A program made the translations under genes and the position numbers. Below are positions 12,221-24,300 of a DNA stretch of 64,000 bases, one piece after another. Location of the stretch: the NCBI GenBank assembly GCA_022478985.1, contig JAKSZP010014454.1, forward strand, positions 62,001 to 126,000, in the 5' to 3' direction. A model generated the notes under the pieces. It did not search any database and was not told the DNA's origin. It saw nothing but the letters and a program-made list of their open reading frames with translations. This stretch comes from Massospora cicadina. Its lineage: Eukaryota; Entomophthoromycota; Entomophthoromycetes; Entomophthorales; Entomophthoraceae. How positions within the stretch are numbered: position 1 is the first letter of the stretch; the number at the start of each line of letters is the position of its first letter.

Positions 12221-13020
12221 CTAAACTTTCATAATAATAGGTTTAAGTTTTGCTTGGCTTAATTTTGGGAAGACCTTGCATTTATCCTCAGGCTCCATTA
12301 CATAATCTGATTTGCCTGCTCGTTTCTTTGAAGTGTTTGTTTTAATAGCAGAGTTACTTGGATCAGCTGGCCTGAGCATATTTGGAGGGTCTTTGATACC
12401 CTTGGCAGAGGAAAACAATTTTGGAGCCAAAGCATCTGGTCCAAAATGTTCCATAATAGTAGCTGTGATCCTTGGCGTTAGGAAACAAAGTGGTGAGTCA
12501 ATCATTTGGTTTATCTGATCCAATTAGCTCATAAAGATGTTCCAGCTCAGTCATAAAATTAAACTCAAGATCTTTTAGACTATAGCATCACTAGCATCTG
12601 ATTTTTTAGCTTTAGTAAGTCCAGGTTCTTCTCAGAGATATTCATAAAAGGAAACTGGAGATGGCGGCAAAAATCTTTTTGGTTTAGCTGAGATAAACCC
12701 AAGCCTTAATTCTTATCCTGAGTTTTTTCTTGGATATGTGGGAGATTGGCGGCACTCTCAGGAGTTTCTCCATCATAGGATGTAGAGTATCATGATATGT
12801 AGCATCATAAACCATATTTAATCCTTCCTCCACCACTTCGTTAATTTTGAAGCTCATAGGCATTATCTCTGCAATTCATTCAGCGACATTTTCAGCATGA
12901 TCCTTAATTATATCAAGCCTTTCTTCATAGTAACGCACATTATGTACCCATTTGATTTCACTTTCACTTCTTTCATTTCTGTCACTATCATCTCAATTAG
13001 TGAATAGCTCAGCCTGTGTA
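12221..13020 (-). pseudogene. G2 internal protein of unknown family
   Basis: The minus strand encodes hydrophilic, protein-like sequence in at least two frames. An upstream part near 12890-13015 includes WVHNVRYYEERLDIIKDHAE, interrupted by stop codons. A 100-codon stretch at 12221-12523 follows (MDQINQMIDS...), Lys/Pro/Ser-rich toward its end. I recognise no retroviral Gag, protease, RT or integrase motif. The position just inside the LTR at the 5' end of the element fits a Gag-like protein, but that is inference. Sequence from 11848 to 12220 continues the interior with no recognisable domain. Confidence 0.4.
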
Positions 13021-13026
13021 TAGCAC

Positions 13027-13040
13027 TTGTGATATCCAGT
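13027..13040 (-). repeat. LINE-B1 target-site duplication, left
   Basis: TTGTGATATCCAGT is repeated exactly at 18256-18269, bracketing LINE-B1. Confidence 0.9.
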
Positions 13041-13193
13041 TATTTATTTAAATGAGGTAAGCTGACCAGGAGACAGACATTACTGAATATACATAAAACT
13101 AAGGAAATAACTGACAAATATAAAATTGGGCACCCCAGGGTACTCAAGTTACCCCTGTTGCCAGCGGGACTGCCAGGTATGGGGGTTGGTGCA

Positions 13194-16100
13194 CTACTCT
13201 GAGGGGGTTTCCCCTGCTATGGAGCAGGTGTGAAGGAAAGGGTCTGTGTGGAGGAACCAGAGTGGGAACCATGATTCTATGAGCGCTTTTTGCCTTGGTC
13301 TCATATATCCATAGAGCCAGGCTTGGAAGTGCTCCAGTAAGTGGACATGGAATCTGTTAATAACCCCATGAATGGTTGGGACCATGCCCTTGAACGCATC
13401 TAATGCAATTGTGTGGATTTTCCACATTGCAATGGGTATTATTAGGGAGTGGAGGGTAGCTGGGATTAGTGACTCAATCTGGAGCGCGAAGATGCTCTTT
13501 GATATCAAGAACTCTTGTTCGTTTTGGATCTTAATCAGGCGTGGGACTTCCTGCCATATAGCATTGAATGGGGGCATGTTTCTAGGCGGTGATGTAGGGA
13601 TCCCTCCCCTACACATACTGCACATGTTTTGTGGAGGGAGTTGGAACGGTCCGCCATCCTATAGGTCCTTCTCAGACAGCGCCAGGTGTTTGCTCTTATC
13701 CTCGGCTGTAGGAGTGGGTGGTAAGTCATTATCCACACTGCCTTCTGTGTGGTTAAATCATAGGGAATGTCCAACATATCTAGGTATTCTATCCTAGCTA
13801 TGTTTGGGGTTGTTGCGAGCATATCTCTCTAAGGGTGATTTTCTGGGTTTCTTAATTTGAATTAGGGGCTGGGTCGTCCCCTTCCCTGTATAGTACCCAT
13901 GTTCTCTATGGTTCATCCATATGGCGGATAGTTTGGAGGATATGTTTGAAATGAGGGGAGGTTCCATGCGGACCCGTTGCAGTAGGGTGCTTGTCAAGGT
14001 ATGAAAGTAGTCTGTGTGGACTATGTGGGTTGGTTAATTTGAGCGCCTGTGCAAAGTTAGTCCTTGCTGCTCTGGACCAATGTTGTTGCGGGAGGTCTGG
14101 AGTAAGGACTTCCTTTATCCAGGTACCTAGGATGTGATTGGCGTGGCTCTCAAAACTTATTAGTCCCATGCCTCCGCTTGAGCGTGGGCCAAATAGTGTT
14201 TCCATCTGTATAGGAGGGAGAGAGCTGGGTCACAGCCTGCCTTGGATAAGCGCGCAGATTGAAGTTATAAAGGTAGGTGAGAAGGCGATCGCATGGGCCA
14301 GGTACCATAGTATTGGGAGGATGAGCGAGTTAGCAACTGTAACTCGTCCTGTTAGTCCTGGGGTTCTTCCCTTGAGGGAGGCGACGCGTTTGGATACCCG
14401 TTGTAACAGGTAACTTTCCATTGTCTCATTAGCATATCCCCCTGATTCTAGCAAGATTCCAAGGTGTCGTAAAGGAGTGGTGGTGGGAGGTGTTTCAAAG
14501 GGTAAAATGATTGGGCTTTCTCTTCGTTTGTTGGTATGAGGTTCTGATGTTGTGGCCCAATTATTTGTGTATTTCTCTAAGAGGATATTTCTGTCTTCCT
14601 TTTGTTGAGCGATGCATTGCTCACCTTGGAGTATTCCTCTAGAGTGGGTTCCAGCTGTTGGGCATCTTCATTGTTTGCATACCTGCTACGCAGTCATCTG
14701 CAAAGGCCAGTATCATAAATGTTGGTTGTCCTTGTGCGGTTATCCCCATGAGATGTGAGTCAGTTACTTGGAGGAGTGGGTCAAAGCTGAATTTGTATAG
14801 CAGTGGTCTTAGGGAATCTCCTTGTTTGAGCCCTCTATGTGGTTTAATCTTGTTTGTTAGGAATCCAGGGCCGCATACAGCCATGGTTGCAGATTCTGTT
14901 AGGAGCATCGCCCATTTTATGAATCTTGGTGGGAGTTTGAAGGCATGTAGACATTCTTTTAGGTATGGCCAGCTAACACGGTCATACGTGTTTTCCTGAT
15001 CCAAGAAGACCAGGGCACCAGTTGCTTTGGATTGGCAAATGTTTGCAACAGGGTGTATGTTGTTTCAGATTGAACGCCCTGGTATAAACCCAAACTGGTT
15101 GGGTGATAGGACGTCAGATGCAATTGCGCCTAATCTAGCTGTTAAAATTTTTGTTAGAATTTTTGTTTCAGTGTTGGAGAGTGCAATTGGGCGCCAGTTG
15201 GCCAGGTCCAACTTGTCACCCTTTTTATATAAGGTTATAACGTAGGATTCATGGCCTCCTGGTAATAGGCGTGTTTCTAATAAGCTCTGGCTCATAGACA
15301 CCAATAGGAGGGGGCAATTTGTTGAAAATATTTTTTATAAAATTCGTAGGGTATCCCATCAGGCCCTAGGCACTTCCTATGTGGTGCACCGCGAATTGTC
15401 TCCCAAAGCTCCTCCTGTGTAATTAGGATAGTATTTTGTAATTTGGTGGTGTACTTTGTATCTCAGCAGTTTGTATAAATTCTTTAATTTTTTGTGAATC
15501 TGTTGGCATTTTGCAATATAATTCGGTTTAATAATGGTGTACTTCCGCCTTGACCTCCTCAGGGTCAGTTGCCATGGTGCTGTTAGTCTTGCAGACCTGT
15601 GTGAACGTGGTCTGGTTTCTGTGGGAGTGGGATTGGTGGAAAAAGTATGTCAAACAGGTTTTGCCTTTCTTTATGAACTTACCTTTGTTCAATACTTTGA
15701 TTCTGTGTTGGTGTTCAAAGATGAGATTGTTAAGTTGGGCAGATAAATATGCCCATTTGTGTCCCCAGTTTTAGCTATAGCCAAATCTTGGAGTATTTCT
15801 CTCCAGGTGGTCTAGTACCACCATGGTACACTTGATTGTGGCTGTGTCCGCGGTGTACTTACGTGATGCAATATGTCAGGTTTTGTTTATTAAATCCTTT
15901 TTAAAAATTTTCCCATGTTCCGATGGGATCCAAAGTGAATGGGGTTGTGAATTCTGGGTTTGTAGCCTCATTTTTACCCAGTTGGATATCTTGGGCAATT
16001 TTATATTTTCTGGATGAAGCTTTCTCCAAGGCGACACCTGTGTTTGGGATTGGGTTGGCACTAACTGCACCATAACCAATCGGTGGTCAGAAAAATTGAT

Positions 16101-16761
16101 CTTTTTTGTTGTAAATTTGGAGATCCTTGAGCGGTGGGATCGCGGGACGAGGATGTGGTCAATGTGACTCATCAATATGAGCGCTCCCTCACGTATGTTG
16201 GGCCATGTTATGTAGGGAAGGAGTGGTGAACTTGGGGGAAGAGCATCCTGTAAGCCAAGAGATGCCTTCATTGTGCGGAATTCAATGTGTCCGGGTGGGT
16301 ATCCCCTGGGATTAGGCCATCAATCCGTATTGGGGTTGTCCCAGCAGTTGAAATCGCCTAACATAATGGTATCTGGTGGGAGGGTGAGAGTAGGAATGTT
16401 TTCAAAAAATTGTTTTCTCTTGGTTGTGGTGCACGGTGCATAGACACATGCTATCAAGATTAGTTCCTCTTGGCACGTGATTGTTGCTACCAGGACTTGA
16501 CCATGTAAGTGTGATGAAAAATTTGTTATTTTAAATTTTTGTTGTTTCAGATGATCACCCAAGGTGAGACATCCATACTGATTGTGATGGTGCGACCCTG
16601 GTTGACCAGGATCCTTCTTCCCCTTGTATACAATGGGTTTCTTGGATGGCCAAGATGTCTACAAGAAGTTTTCGCAGGAATTCCAGCTTTTTGGCTTGGG
16701 ACATATGAGCCCTGGCTCCCGCGATGTTTAGCATCCCTATTGACACTGAGGTGCCCGTGGC
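13194..16761 (-). pseudogene. LINE-B1 ORF2: endonuclease-reverse transcriptase (broken)
   Basis: The endonuclease part has MLNIAG, ILAIQETH, LGDFNCW and SDHRLV motifs between 16755 and 16070. RT blocks follow, with NWRPIALSNTETK and FGFIPGRSI near 15080-15200, then MAVCGPGFL, GLKQGD and the catalytic FADD near 14700. A connector (13906-14454) and a C-terminal Cys/His knuckle (13535-13822) come after. At least five frame breaks separate these pieces. The position of the LINE-B2 start codon is ACG here, so the ORF2 start is also lost. Confidence 0.85.
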
Positions 16762-16764
16762 GCA

Positions 16765-18184
16765 TCAGGAGCAGTTGGGAGGGCCCTCTGGCCCTATCCC
16801 ACCATGGCTCATTTTGGCCATGCTCCGCGTCTGTACTCCAACTCTTTCACTGCCATTGTTGGTTCCTTTGATCTGACCCAATGATTCACAGGAATTGTGG
16901 TTTTTTGCATTTGCGTCAACCTTTCCCACACAGGTATCATGTTGATTTAATGCAGATTGCTGATTTATTCTATATCTTTGAGAATCGACTTTGGTGAATT
17001 GTGCACCACATTTTCGCCCAAATTGCGGTTGCATTGTTCCTCAGTATGTGCATGACTGATCTCACTTTGTGACTTGGTCAGGTTACTGTTAAAATTTTTG
17101 ACCTGGGCATATTGTTCTGATTGGTTGGTTTGGTAAATATCTGAAATATCCTCTTGAATTTGTCTAGGTTAATGGCAGACTCTGCATGTGCCACCGCTTC
17201 AGCCGCTGCTCGCTTGTGGGCTTTTTGTGCCAATTTACGTTCTTTGCGTGTAACTGGGTCCATGATGGAGTATAGTCCATCTTCACCCCAGCGGAATGGG
17301 CGGTGACCGTCAGTCATTTTGGTGAAGTTTTCTTTATCTTCATCCATTGCTTCCTCACAATAATCAATTTCCATTAAACCCTCTTTCACAGGGCATGCGT
17401 GTTCCTTGTGGCCCAGTGAGCCACAGTGGTTGCAAATGGGCGGTGCGAGTTCCAGTGTAACTTGGAATGCGGCTGACTGGCCCCCATCCGCAAAGTGAAA
17501 TTCTGCTGTGTGGGGAATTCTGGATAAGTCCTCTTCCACTTCTGGGAAGGGGTTGATTATGGCGATAGCTTTGCCCGTGCACAGGTTGGGCATCAGGAGA
17601 AATTGCTGTAATTTGAGTTGCTGAATTTCTCCATAGGCCACAAGATCTTTGCGGAGCTCCTCCTTGATAACCTTATGAGGAAGGTCGGTGGGGAGCGAGT
17701 CAAAAGAGAAGAACAAAGTTTTCACTTTGAACCATCTGGTGTGTGCGGTGCGCACAATTTTCGCCCTCAGGGAGGGCAATTTTCACACAGACTTTTGCTG
17801 CGGCATCAGCTTCATCAGCTGTTTTGAATCCAATATTGATCCAGCTACAGCCCATATTGTTGGTGGCTACATATACCACGTGAGGGAAAAGTGAGGGTGT
17901 GCCTCACATTTTTTCTCCCACAGGGTCAGTGACTCATCCCCAAGGAAGAGTCTGATCCCATGACTTACCTTTGACAAGGGTTGGTTGAACTGAATGTACA
18001 TATATTGAGCGTGCTTTACAGTGAATACCATAAACCCAGACGGTGTCTGAGTTTGCGATTTCTTTACAGATTGGGTTCCTGGTCCCCCTCCAGGACGTTT
18101 CTTGCCCTTAGTTGCACCATTAAATGCACCACTCGCCGTGACGCTCTCCCATGTTGTATTATTTTTATTGATAAAGTCTCCCAT
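16765..18184 (-). pseudogene. LINE-B1 ORF1: CCHC nucleic-acid-binding protein (broken)
   Basis: Starts at MGDFINKNNTTWESV (18184), in a frame continuing with a basic KGKKRPGGGPG segment. The main open piece, 17078-17779, includes a YGEIQQLKLQQF block and the knuckle CNHCGSLGHKEHAC (C-x2-C-x4-H-x4-C). The C-terminal piece, 16765-17034, ends in GPEGPPNCS just before ORF2. Frame changes near 17870 and 17060 disrupt it. In LINEs such a protein coats the element RNA. Confidence 0.8.
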
Positions 18185-18255
18185 CTCTCCTGTGCGTGAT
18201 TATCCAAATTTGCTGTTCAATTTGAATCGTAGTAACTAAAGTGATTGTTATGAGA

Positions 18256-18269
18256 TTGTGATATCCAGT
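18256..18269 (-). repeat. LINE-B1 target-site duplication, right
   Basis: Exact second copy of the 14 bp at 13027-13040. The G2 leader (18270-18408) follows. Confidence 0.9.
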
Positions 18270-18408
18270 AGGTTTAAGCTTTTTTATTCCCAGCAGTAGA
18301 CCCAGCTCATATCCACAAGGTAGAGGAGCTTCTTCTTATCCTGTCTCATCCCATTTTTATTTCTTATGTTGTCCTAAGAGTGATGATACTTACAGTGGCA
18401 ACTTGGAG

Positions 18409-18428
18409 TACCCCTGTAGTGAGCACCA
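18409..18428 (-). promoter_or_regulatory. G2 primer-binding site
   Basis: On the minus strand it reads TGGTGCTCACTACAGGGGTA, two bases inside the right LTR. It matches the G1 site over its first 17 bases although the two LTRs are unrelated in sequence. Confidence 0.65.
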
Positions 18429-18430
18429 GA

Positions 18431-19296
18431 TCTCAGCTTTTCAATCTCTTAGCAACAAACTAAGGGTAAATAATTAGCTACTTGGAGGTGCCATGCAGAA
18501 CAACTTGAGTCAAGATTTAATCTTCCCAAGAGGTTCAGAAGTTCCTAGCATTTTTTGATAGACTGGAGATATATCAGTCAAAGATAATTAGACTTTAACT
18601 AAAAGTAGACAGAGGTTGTTAAAAGTACTTTGTTAATAAAAAAGGTAGTACCATTTATTTACTAACGGAAATCAGGAATGTGATGAGTGATAGGAGAATA
18701 CCACATGTGATGGATGAAGGAGATTCAGGAATTCAGAAGGCAATGGCACAGTCCATGTTCAGAGTTGAAGTAGATCATGATTTCTTGTTGAAAGCTTGGC
18801 TGAAATCATATAATGATAGCACAGCTTAGTGGTTTCCATTATCTGTTATCAGGAAGCCAATAGGTGATATGGCATAATATGTGGCGTAGGGTGGTTAATA
18901 GGGTTGATTAGAGAAGTTGAATTTTGAATAGATCCCCTTTCTAATATCAGGATGATAGAAACTCAGCACAGACATTCTTCCCTATCTCATCAGCCAATGT
19001 AGCATTAACGGGGCAATTTATCCAGAGATTTTTAGGTCGTAAACTCAGCATTATTATGGAAAATTGCTTAATGCTTTTAAATATAAGAGTATTAGAGATT
19101 TTGGGCATTATATTCAATAATTATTGTTAGATAAATTAAAATAATAATATTAGTCTTTAACCCCATTCAAATATACAAACATTATTTCTAAACTGATGTC
19201 AATAGTAATAATAGTAAAGTTGACATTAGCTAAAATAATCATTACAATGAAAAACTTAAAGTTAAGGCTTCACCTAAACTAATGTGAAGTTTAGCA
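18431..19296 (-). repeat. G2 5' LTR
   Basis: Aligns with 4726-5585. On the minus strand it begins TGCTAAACTTCACATTAG and contains a short inverted repeat (CTTCAC/GTGAAG). It is followed by the ATAAA target duplication at 19297-19301. Confidence 0.75.
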
Positions 19297-19301
19297 ATAA
19301 A

Positions 19302-19844
19302 GTCATTTCCTCAAAAAATGTTTAAAGTTGCAAATCTGCTATTAATAAGGATTTAAATGATTATTTAAAACATCACAAAGACTATTATATGTTTGCTCCT
19401 TTGCATAGATAGTCATTTAACTATAATTTACTATAAAGTGAGAATGTAGGTTTTTAAGCTTATCATTAATTCAACATCGTTGTAAATGAGAGATTATTTT
19501 GTTTATCTATTATATAGTTCAAGTTATATGTCTAGATTTAACATCTATAGAACTTACTTTGCATTGTAATCTATCATTATGCCTGCTTGAACATTACATG
19601 TTAATTTGTAACAATTTAATGGTTCTCCACCCTGAATAAACTTAAAGACAGATACTTCTAGCTAAGGAATTATATATAAATTAAACAGAGGCATACATCT
19701 ACCTTTTGTTAAAGCTAAAGCTACATTGGATTAATTGGGTTTTATCCTAGGTGGGGCAAAGTCCAAACCTGGGGTTTTCAACTTTATTATTGTTTACAAA
19801 GGCATATGCTATTATTTCATTTAATTTATAAAATATGTTTTTCT
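19302..19844. other. AT-rich stretch with no recognised feature
   Basis: Sequence between G2 and the LINE-A2 target site. No coding or RNA feature seen. Confidence 0.5.
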
Positions 19845-19983
19845 AACTTATGTTTTGGTAACCTTGTGAGGAGATAATTGAATATATTATACTTTTCTTT
19901 CTCGTTGCAATCACTATTGCAACCTATTCAATTCAAGACTGACTCTAGTTTGATAATCTCACAGAGGAGATTAGTCTGCGCCC

Positions 19984-21185
19984 ATGTCAGGGAGCAGTTG
20001 GGCAAGCAAGGTAAGAGGAGCAGGTGGAAGACCCGCGGCCTCTAATGTTTGAAAATGCCCCAGAGAATCTGGCAGAATAGACAAAAATCTTAAAAAACTG
20101 GCGGTCACAATTTCCCCAGAGATACTCACATGGCAAGCACAATGCAACCAGTACATCAACACGCCACACTCCCAACCACTTTCATCAGTGGAATTTGGAG
20201 TCCGCATGTATCTGGACATCCAAAAAACGGCCTTATGGGAAAATTTTGTGAAGATATACACAAAATTTTCCTGACTGTGGTGTACGTCGCACCTCACTCC
20301 ATGTCATGTGATTGGCTGGACCTAGGTTTTGAGAGCAAAAAAGCAGCAGATGAGGCTGCAGTGGTGCGCGTAGTGATTGACCTCCCTGAAGGGCAACGGG
20401 TTGTCAAAACCAAAAGTACCAGATGGACAAAATCAAACCAAATTTTCCTCACATTTGACTTTTTGCCTACTATGGTAAAATGTGAAATTTTGGAGCAACA
20501 CCTGAAAGAGGGTCTCGCTATCTACGGAGAAATACAATCTTTTGAAATGCAACGCTTCACGCTGATGCCACACCTGTGCACCAGCAAAGCCATCGCAGTT
20601 CTGACCCCAACTGAGGAGATCGCGAAGGACCTAACCCAGATCCCGCACTCCACTTTTATTGATATCACATGGCATACCACCCACCCATTCTGGGTGACTG
20701 TGGACAGCGCGCCCCCCATTTGCACCCACTGTGACGCGTTTAGCCACAAGGTGCACGCATGCCCCATCAAGGAGGGCGTCACATTCCAAGAGCACCCCTC
20801 AGCGGCCATGGCCAATGGAGAGGCGCACTATGAACCAACCGCAAGCACCAAGGAGGCTTTCCCGTGGGGAGCACAAGGCTGCTACCTATTGGTAAAGCCT
20901 ATCTCCCCGCAAGAATGGAAGAAGGCTAAGCAGGCCCATAGGGCTGCGGCCAAGGAAATGGCTAAGGCCACCACTGCTATCCCACACTCACAACGCCAGA
21001 AGGACATGGAAACCTTCGCAATAGAAGCAACTCGGGAATCCATCAACCAATCAGATTGGGAAGCCCATGCCAAGCGGGCCACTCAATCTGAGGATCCAGT
21101 GGGAGACTTGATCTCACCCAATCGTTGCACCCAAGCTCTGGTTGAAACTGACTTGGGACCTATCCCAACTGAAAAAAAATTTTGA
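19984..21185 (+). pseudogene. LINE-A2 ORF1: CCHC nucleic-acid-binding protein (nearly intact)
   Basis: The start is placed at ATG 19984, homologous to 6658. The frame contains a stop near 20047 and shifts near 20265. From there to 21185 it is open for about 300 codons. This includes YGEIQSFEMQRF, a region rich in Ala/Lys/Glu, and the knuckle CTHCDAFSHKVHAC (C-x2-C-x4-H-x4-C, about 20720-20760). The upstream ATG at 20130 gives a longer open frame, but its first 45 or so codons are out of frame with the family sequence, so I do not take it as the native start. The protein would bind LINE RNA. Confidence 0.8.
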
Positions 21186-21398
21186 CCTGCTCAACGGTGC
21201 ACCGAACTCATCTGCACCACAAAAAATTTGTCTGACGTTGGGAAAACAAAAAGCAAAGGCCAAAGCCAATGTGACTCCGCAAAAATCAACAAAAACTCTG
21301 ATAGCATTGCTGCTAACACCCGTGCTGCTGTGAAAGCCTGTGGGGACCTAGAAGAGGCTGGTGGGCCTGGGGGCCCACCCCATTGCACCTAAGGTGCA

Positions 21399-24300
21399 AT
21401 GGGGGAAACCTTCACTTTAGGGATGTTGAATATTGCCAGACTCAAGGCCTCCCCATCCCAGGATAGAAAACTGAGTTTTTTACAACACAATTTACCATGG
21501 ATATCCTGGCCATCCAGGAGTCCCACTGTCCACGAGTTTCTGAGGAAACTTGGAAAACAATACTCCTCCCATCACTATCCTTTTGGTCAAAGCACTGTGG
21601 GGTGCTAATTCAGAAAAATAATTTTTAAATTTGTATCCTCAGAAACATTCATAAATGGCTGAGTGCTCGTCATCACCTTATCGTGGGCTGATGTAGCACA
21701 TGCAATCATCAACATCTATGCCCCAAACGGTGCACACAAGCGTCAGGAATTTTTCTTTGTCAGTCAAATCCCTCCCGCTACCCCCTGATTCTTTCCTAGC
21801 CGGTGACATGAACTGTTGGCTAACATCACCAATGGACTGGTGGCCTCCCTCACCCCACGCCCCACAGGGTCACGTTGAACTACACGTTCTAAAGGCCACC
21901 CTTGGGTTAATGGATGCGCTGCCATGACATGCCCCTCTGCTCAAAAACATGACACGTCCCCACATCCACAATGGCCAATTAAGGACCATGACCCACATCG
22001 ACCTTATTCTAATGCCGGCGAAATTCCAACCCCACATCTCCCAATTCAAAACAACAAAAATGGAATTCTCTGACCACTGACTGGTCTCAATAACATACCA
22101 CCTACCTGTCACAGTTGCTAAGGCCCCACATTGGTGCAAAATCCGCCCCCCCCTGAGCTCGTGTCACCAGGATTTTCCATGTGGGTGGAAGAGGCAACTT
22201 TGGCGAAAAAGTTTGTTGCACCATTTTGCGTGGACCTCATTTCCACATGGGCAACTTTCAAAGAGGACACCATCCGCCACTCTCGCCATCTCTCCTCCAG
22301 ATGCTCAAGAGCCACATCAGCAGTTATCTCGCGCTTTCTGGCAGAATTGGCACACTTGGAGTCCAACACTCCAGCTACAGGATACAGCCCTGCATGGGGC
22401 CAGAAGTGGGTGGAGGCAGCCGCCCACCTCAACGCACTCAAAAGGCAACACAAACATCAGGTTTGTGTTCAATACAGGGCCACACGCATCACAAAAGGTG
22501 ACAAGTGCACCGCATATTTCTTTAAAAAAATTTTCGCACCATGCCAGAGTGTGGCCTGCACACAGGTGTGAAGATTGGATAATTCTATTGCGGATACACC
22601 GGCCAAAGTGGCAATTGAAATGTAAAAATATTACTCCAAGTTATACCAAGCCAAACCAATTCAGCCAGCTGAAGTGGCGGAATTTCTCTTCTGAGCTCAT
22701 ATCTGCACCATTTTCTGATACCCAGAAATTAATGAATTCTTTTACTCTGAATGAATTATGGACAGCCATTCGCGGTACGCCAAACTAAAAATGCCCAGGC
22801 CCAGATGGCATTCCATATGAGTTCTACAAAAAATATTATAAATATATATCCCCACTTCTGCTTGCCTCACTTAACCAAAGCCTGTTGGAAACGCGCCTCC
22901 TACCAGGAGGACATGAGGCCTTTACTGTCACAATCTTCAAGAAAGGGGATAAGCTTGACTTAGCCAACTGGCGCCCCATTTCTCTAACAAACACAGACAC
23001 CAAAATTTTAACAAAAATTATGGCTAACTGATTAGGGACTGTAGCATCTGCCACCATCTCCCAGGAACAATTTGGTTTCATCCCCAGAAGGTCGATTTGG
23101 GATAACGTGCACTCTGTGGCTAATGTATGTCAGTCCACAGCCTCTGGGGCACTTGTATTCTTGGACCAACAAAAGGCCTTTGATAGAGTAAACTGGGAAT
23201 ACCTAAGGGCCTGCCTCCATCAATTCCGCCTACCCCCTCACTTCATCAACTGGGTGATGCTGCTCACAGAATCTGCAACAATGGCAGTGCGTGGCCCTGG
23301 CTTCCTAACGGAAGTAGTCCACCCTCAAAGGGGTTTGCGACAAGGGGACCCCTCAGCCCACTCTTATACAACTTCAGCCTTGAACCACTGCTGCGAAATG
23401 TGAATGCCCAACTCACTGGGGTCCATGTGCCAGGCCAAGCCCCAGTCAAGATATTGGCATTCACAGATGATTGTGTATTTGGGTGTCTAATAATCAAGAT
23501 GCACGTGCGCTTGAAGCTCTCATCCAGGAATCTTCCTGGGTAAGCAACGCGGCACTGAACGCCTCTAAAACCGAAATCATCCTCCTTGGTCGGTTTCAGA
23601 ACTGCTGGACCCAGCAGTTAGTTCCCAACCTGGCCCATCTGCTCGCCCACGACCACGCCTTACTAACTCAACACACACCGCTCCACTGGTGCTTCCCTTC
23701 GTGCCACGTCCTACCATAGGACTGGTGCGCCATCTGGGCGTGTGGATGGAGGCAGGTGGATACGCGTCAGCAGTAATGGAGTTCCATATTCTGGACAACG
23801 TGACGAAGCGAATCGCCTCCCTCAGAGCCCACCCTGCTTCCCTTACTGGCAGGGTTGTTTTAGCCAACTCTATGCTCCTATCCAAAGTCTGGTTCGGAGC
23901 CCACGCCATCCCCTTCTCCCCAAGCTTTTTCAAATCCTTGTATGCCTTGCTGCAAGAATGGCTTTGGTCAGGCCGCCCTCCACCAGTGCGGCTAGAGGTC
24001 ATGTTTGGCCCTCATCATCATGGTGGCATGGGCCTGCTTGACTTCAAAGCCCATGCTGCCAAGATCCTGGGCACCTGGATCGCGGCCATCACCGCTCTAC
24101 ACTCCCATCCCAACACTGGTCCCGCGCAGCCCGCTCCAACTTCTCCTGAGCCTTGGGCCTCAACAATCCATCAAACCCCCACTCCCTGATGAAATACCTC
24201 GCATCACACACATCAGCCACAGGTCCTCACGGGACAAAAACCCACTACAAATGAATCCTACTCTCCATGCGGAGCACAGAGTGGAGAATTCATATTAGCG

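Larger units (their letters stand above)
13041..18255 (-). mobile_element. LINE-B1: nearly full-length non-LTR retrotransposon
   Basis: A 5215 bp minus-strand element with a perfect 14 bp target duplication. It matches LINE-B2 (49637-54861, 5225 bp) over its whole length. The order is ORF1 (CCHC), then ORF2 (APE endonuclease, RT, Cys/His knuckle). The 3' end, read on the minus strand, is CTCCTGGTCAGCTTACCTCA followed by TTTAAATAAATAA; the SINEs in this window share this tail. The element lies in the 5' part of G2 and is younger than it. Confidence 0.92.
4726..19296 (-). mobile_element. G2: LTR element split by two LINE insertions
   Basis: Two LTRs of about 860 bp (4726-5585 and 18431-19296) align end to end. 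They are flanked by a 5 bp duplication, ATAAA (4721-4725 and 19297-19301). A primer-binding site lies inside the right LTR, so the element reads right to left. Removing LINE-A1 (6565-11827), LINE-B1 (13041-18255) and one copy of each target duplication leaves only about 2.3 kb of interior. No protease, RT, RNase H or integrase motif is visible there. I infer a non-autonomous LTR element with a protein of its own, or one that lost pol. Confidence 0.75.

Noticed and set aside
20130..20265. ATG at 20130 as the LINE-A2 ORF1 start
   Set aside because: Its first codons are out of frame with the family. The conserved N terminus starts at 19984 and a frameshift near 20265 joins the two.
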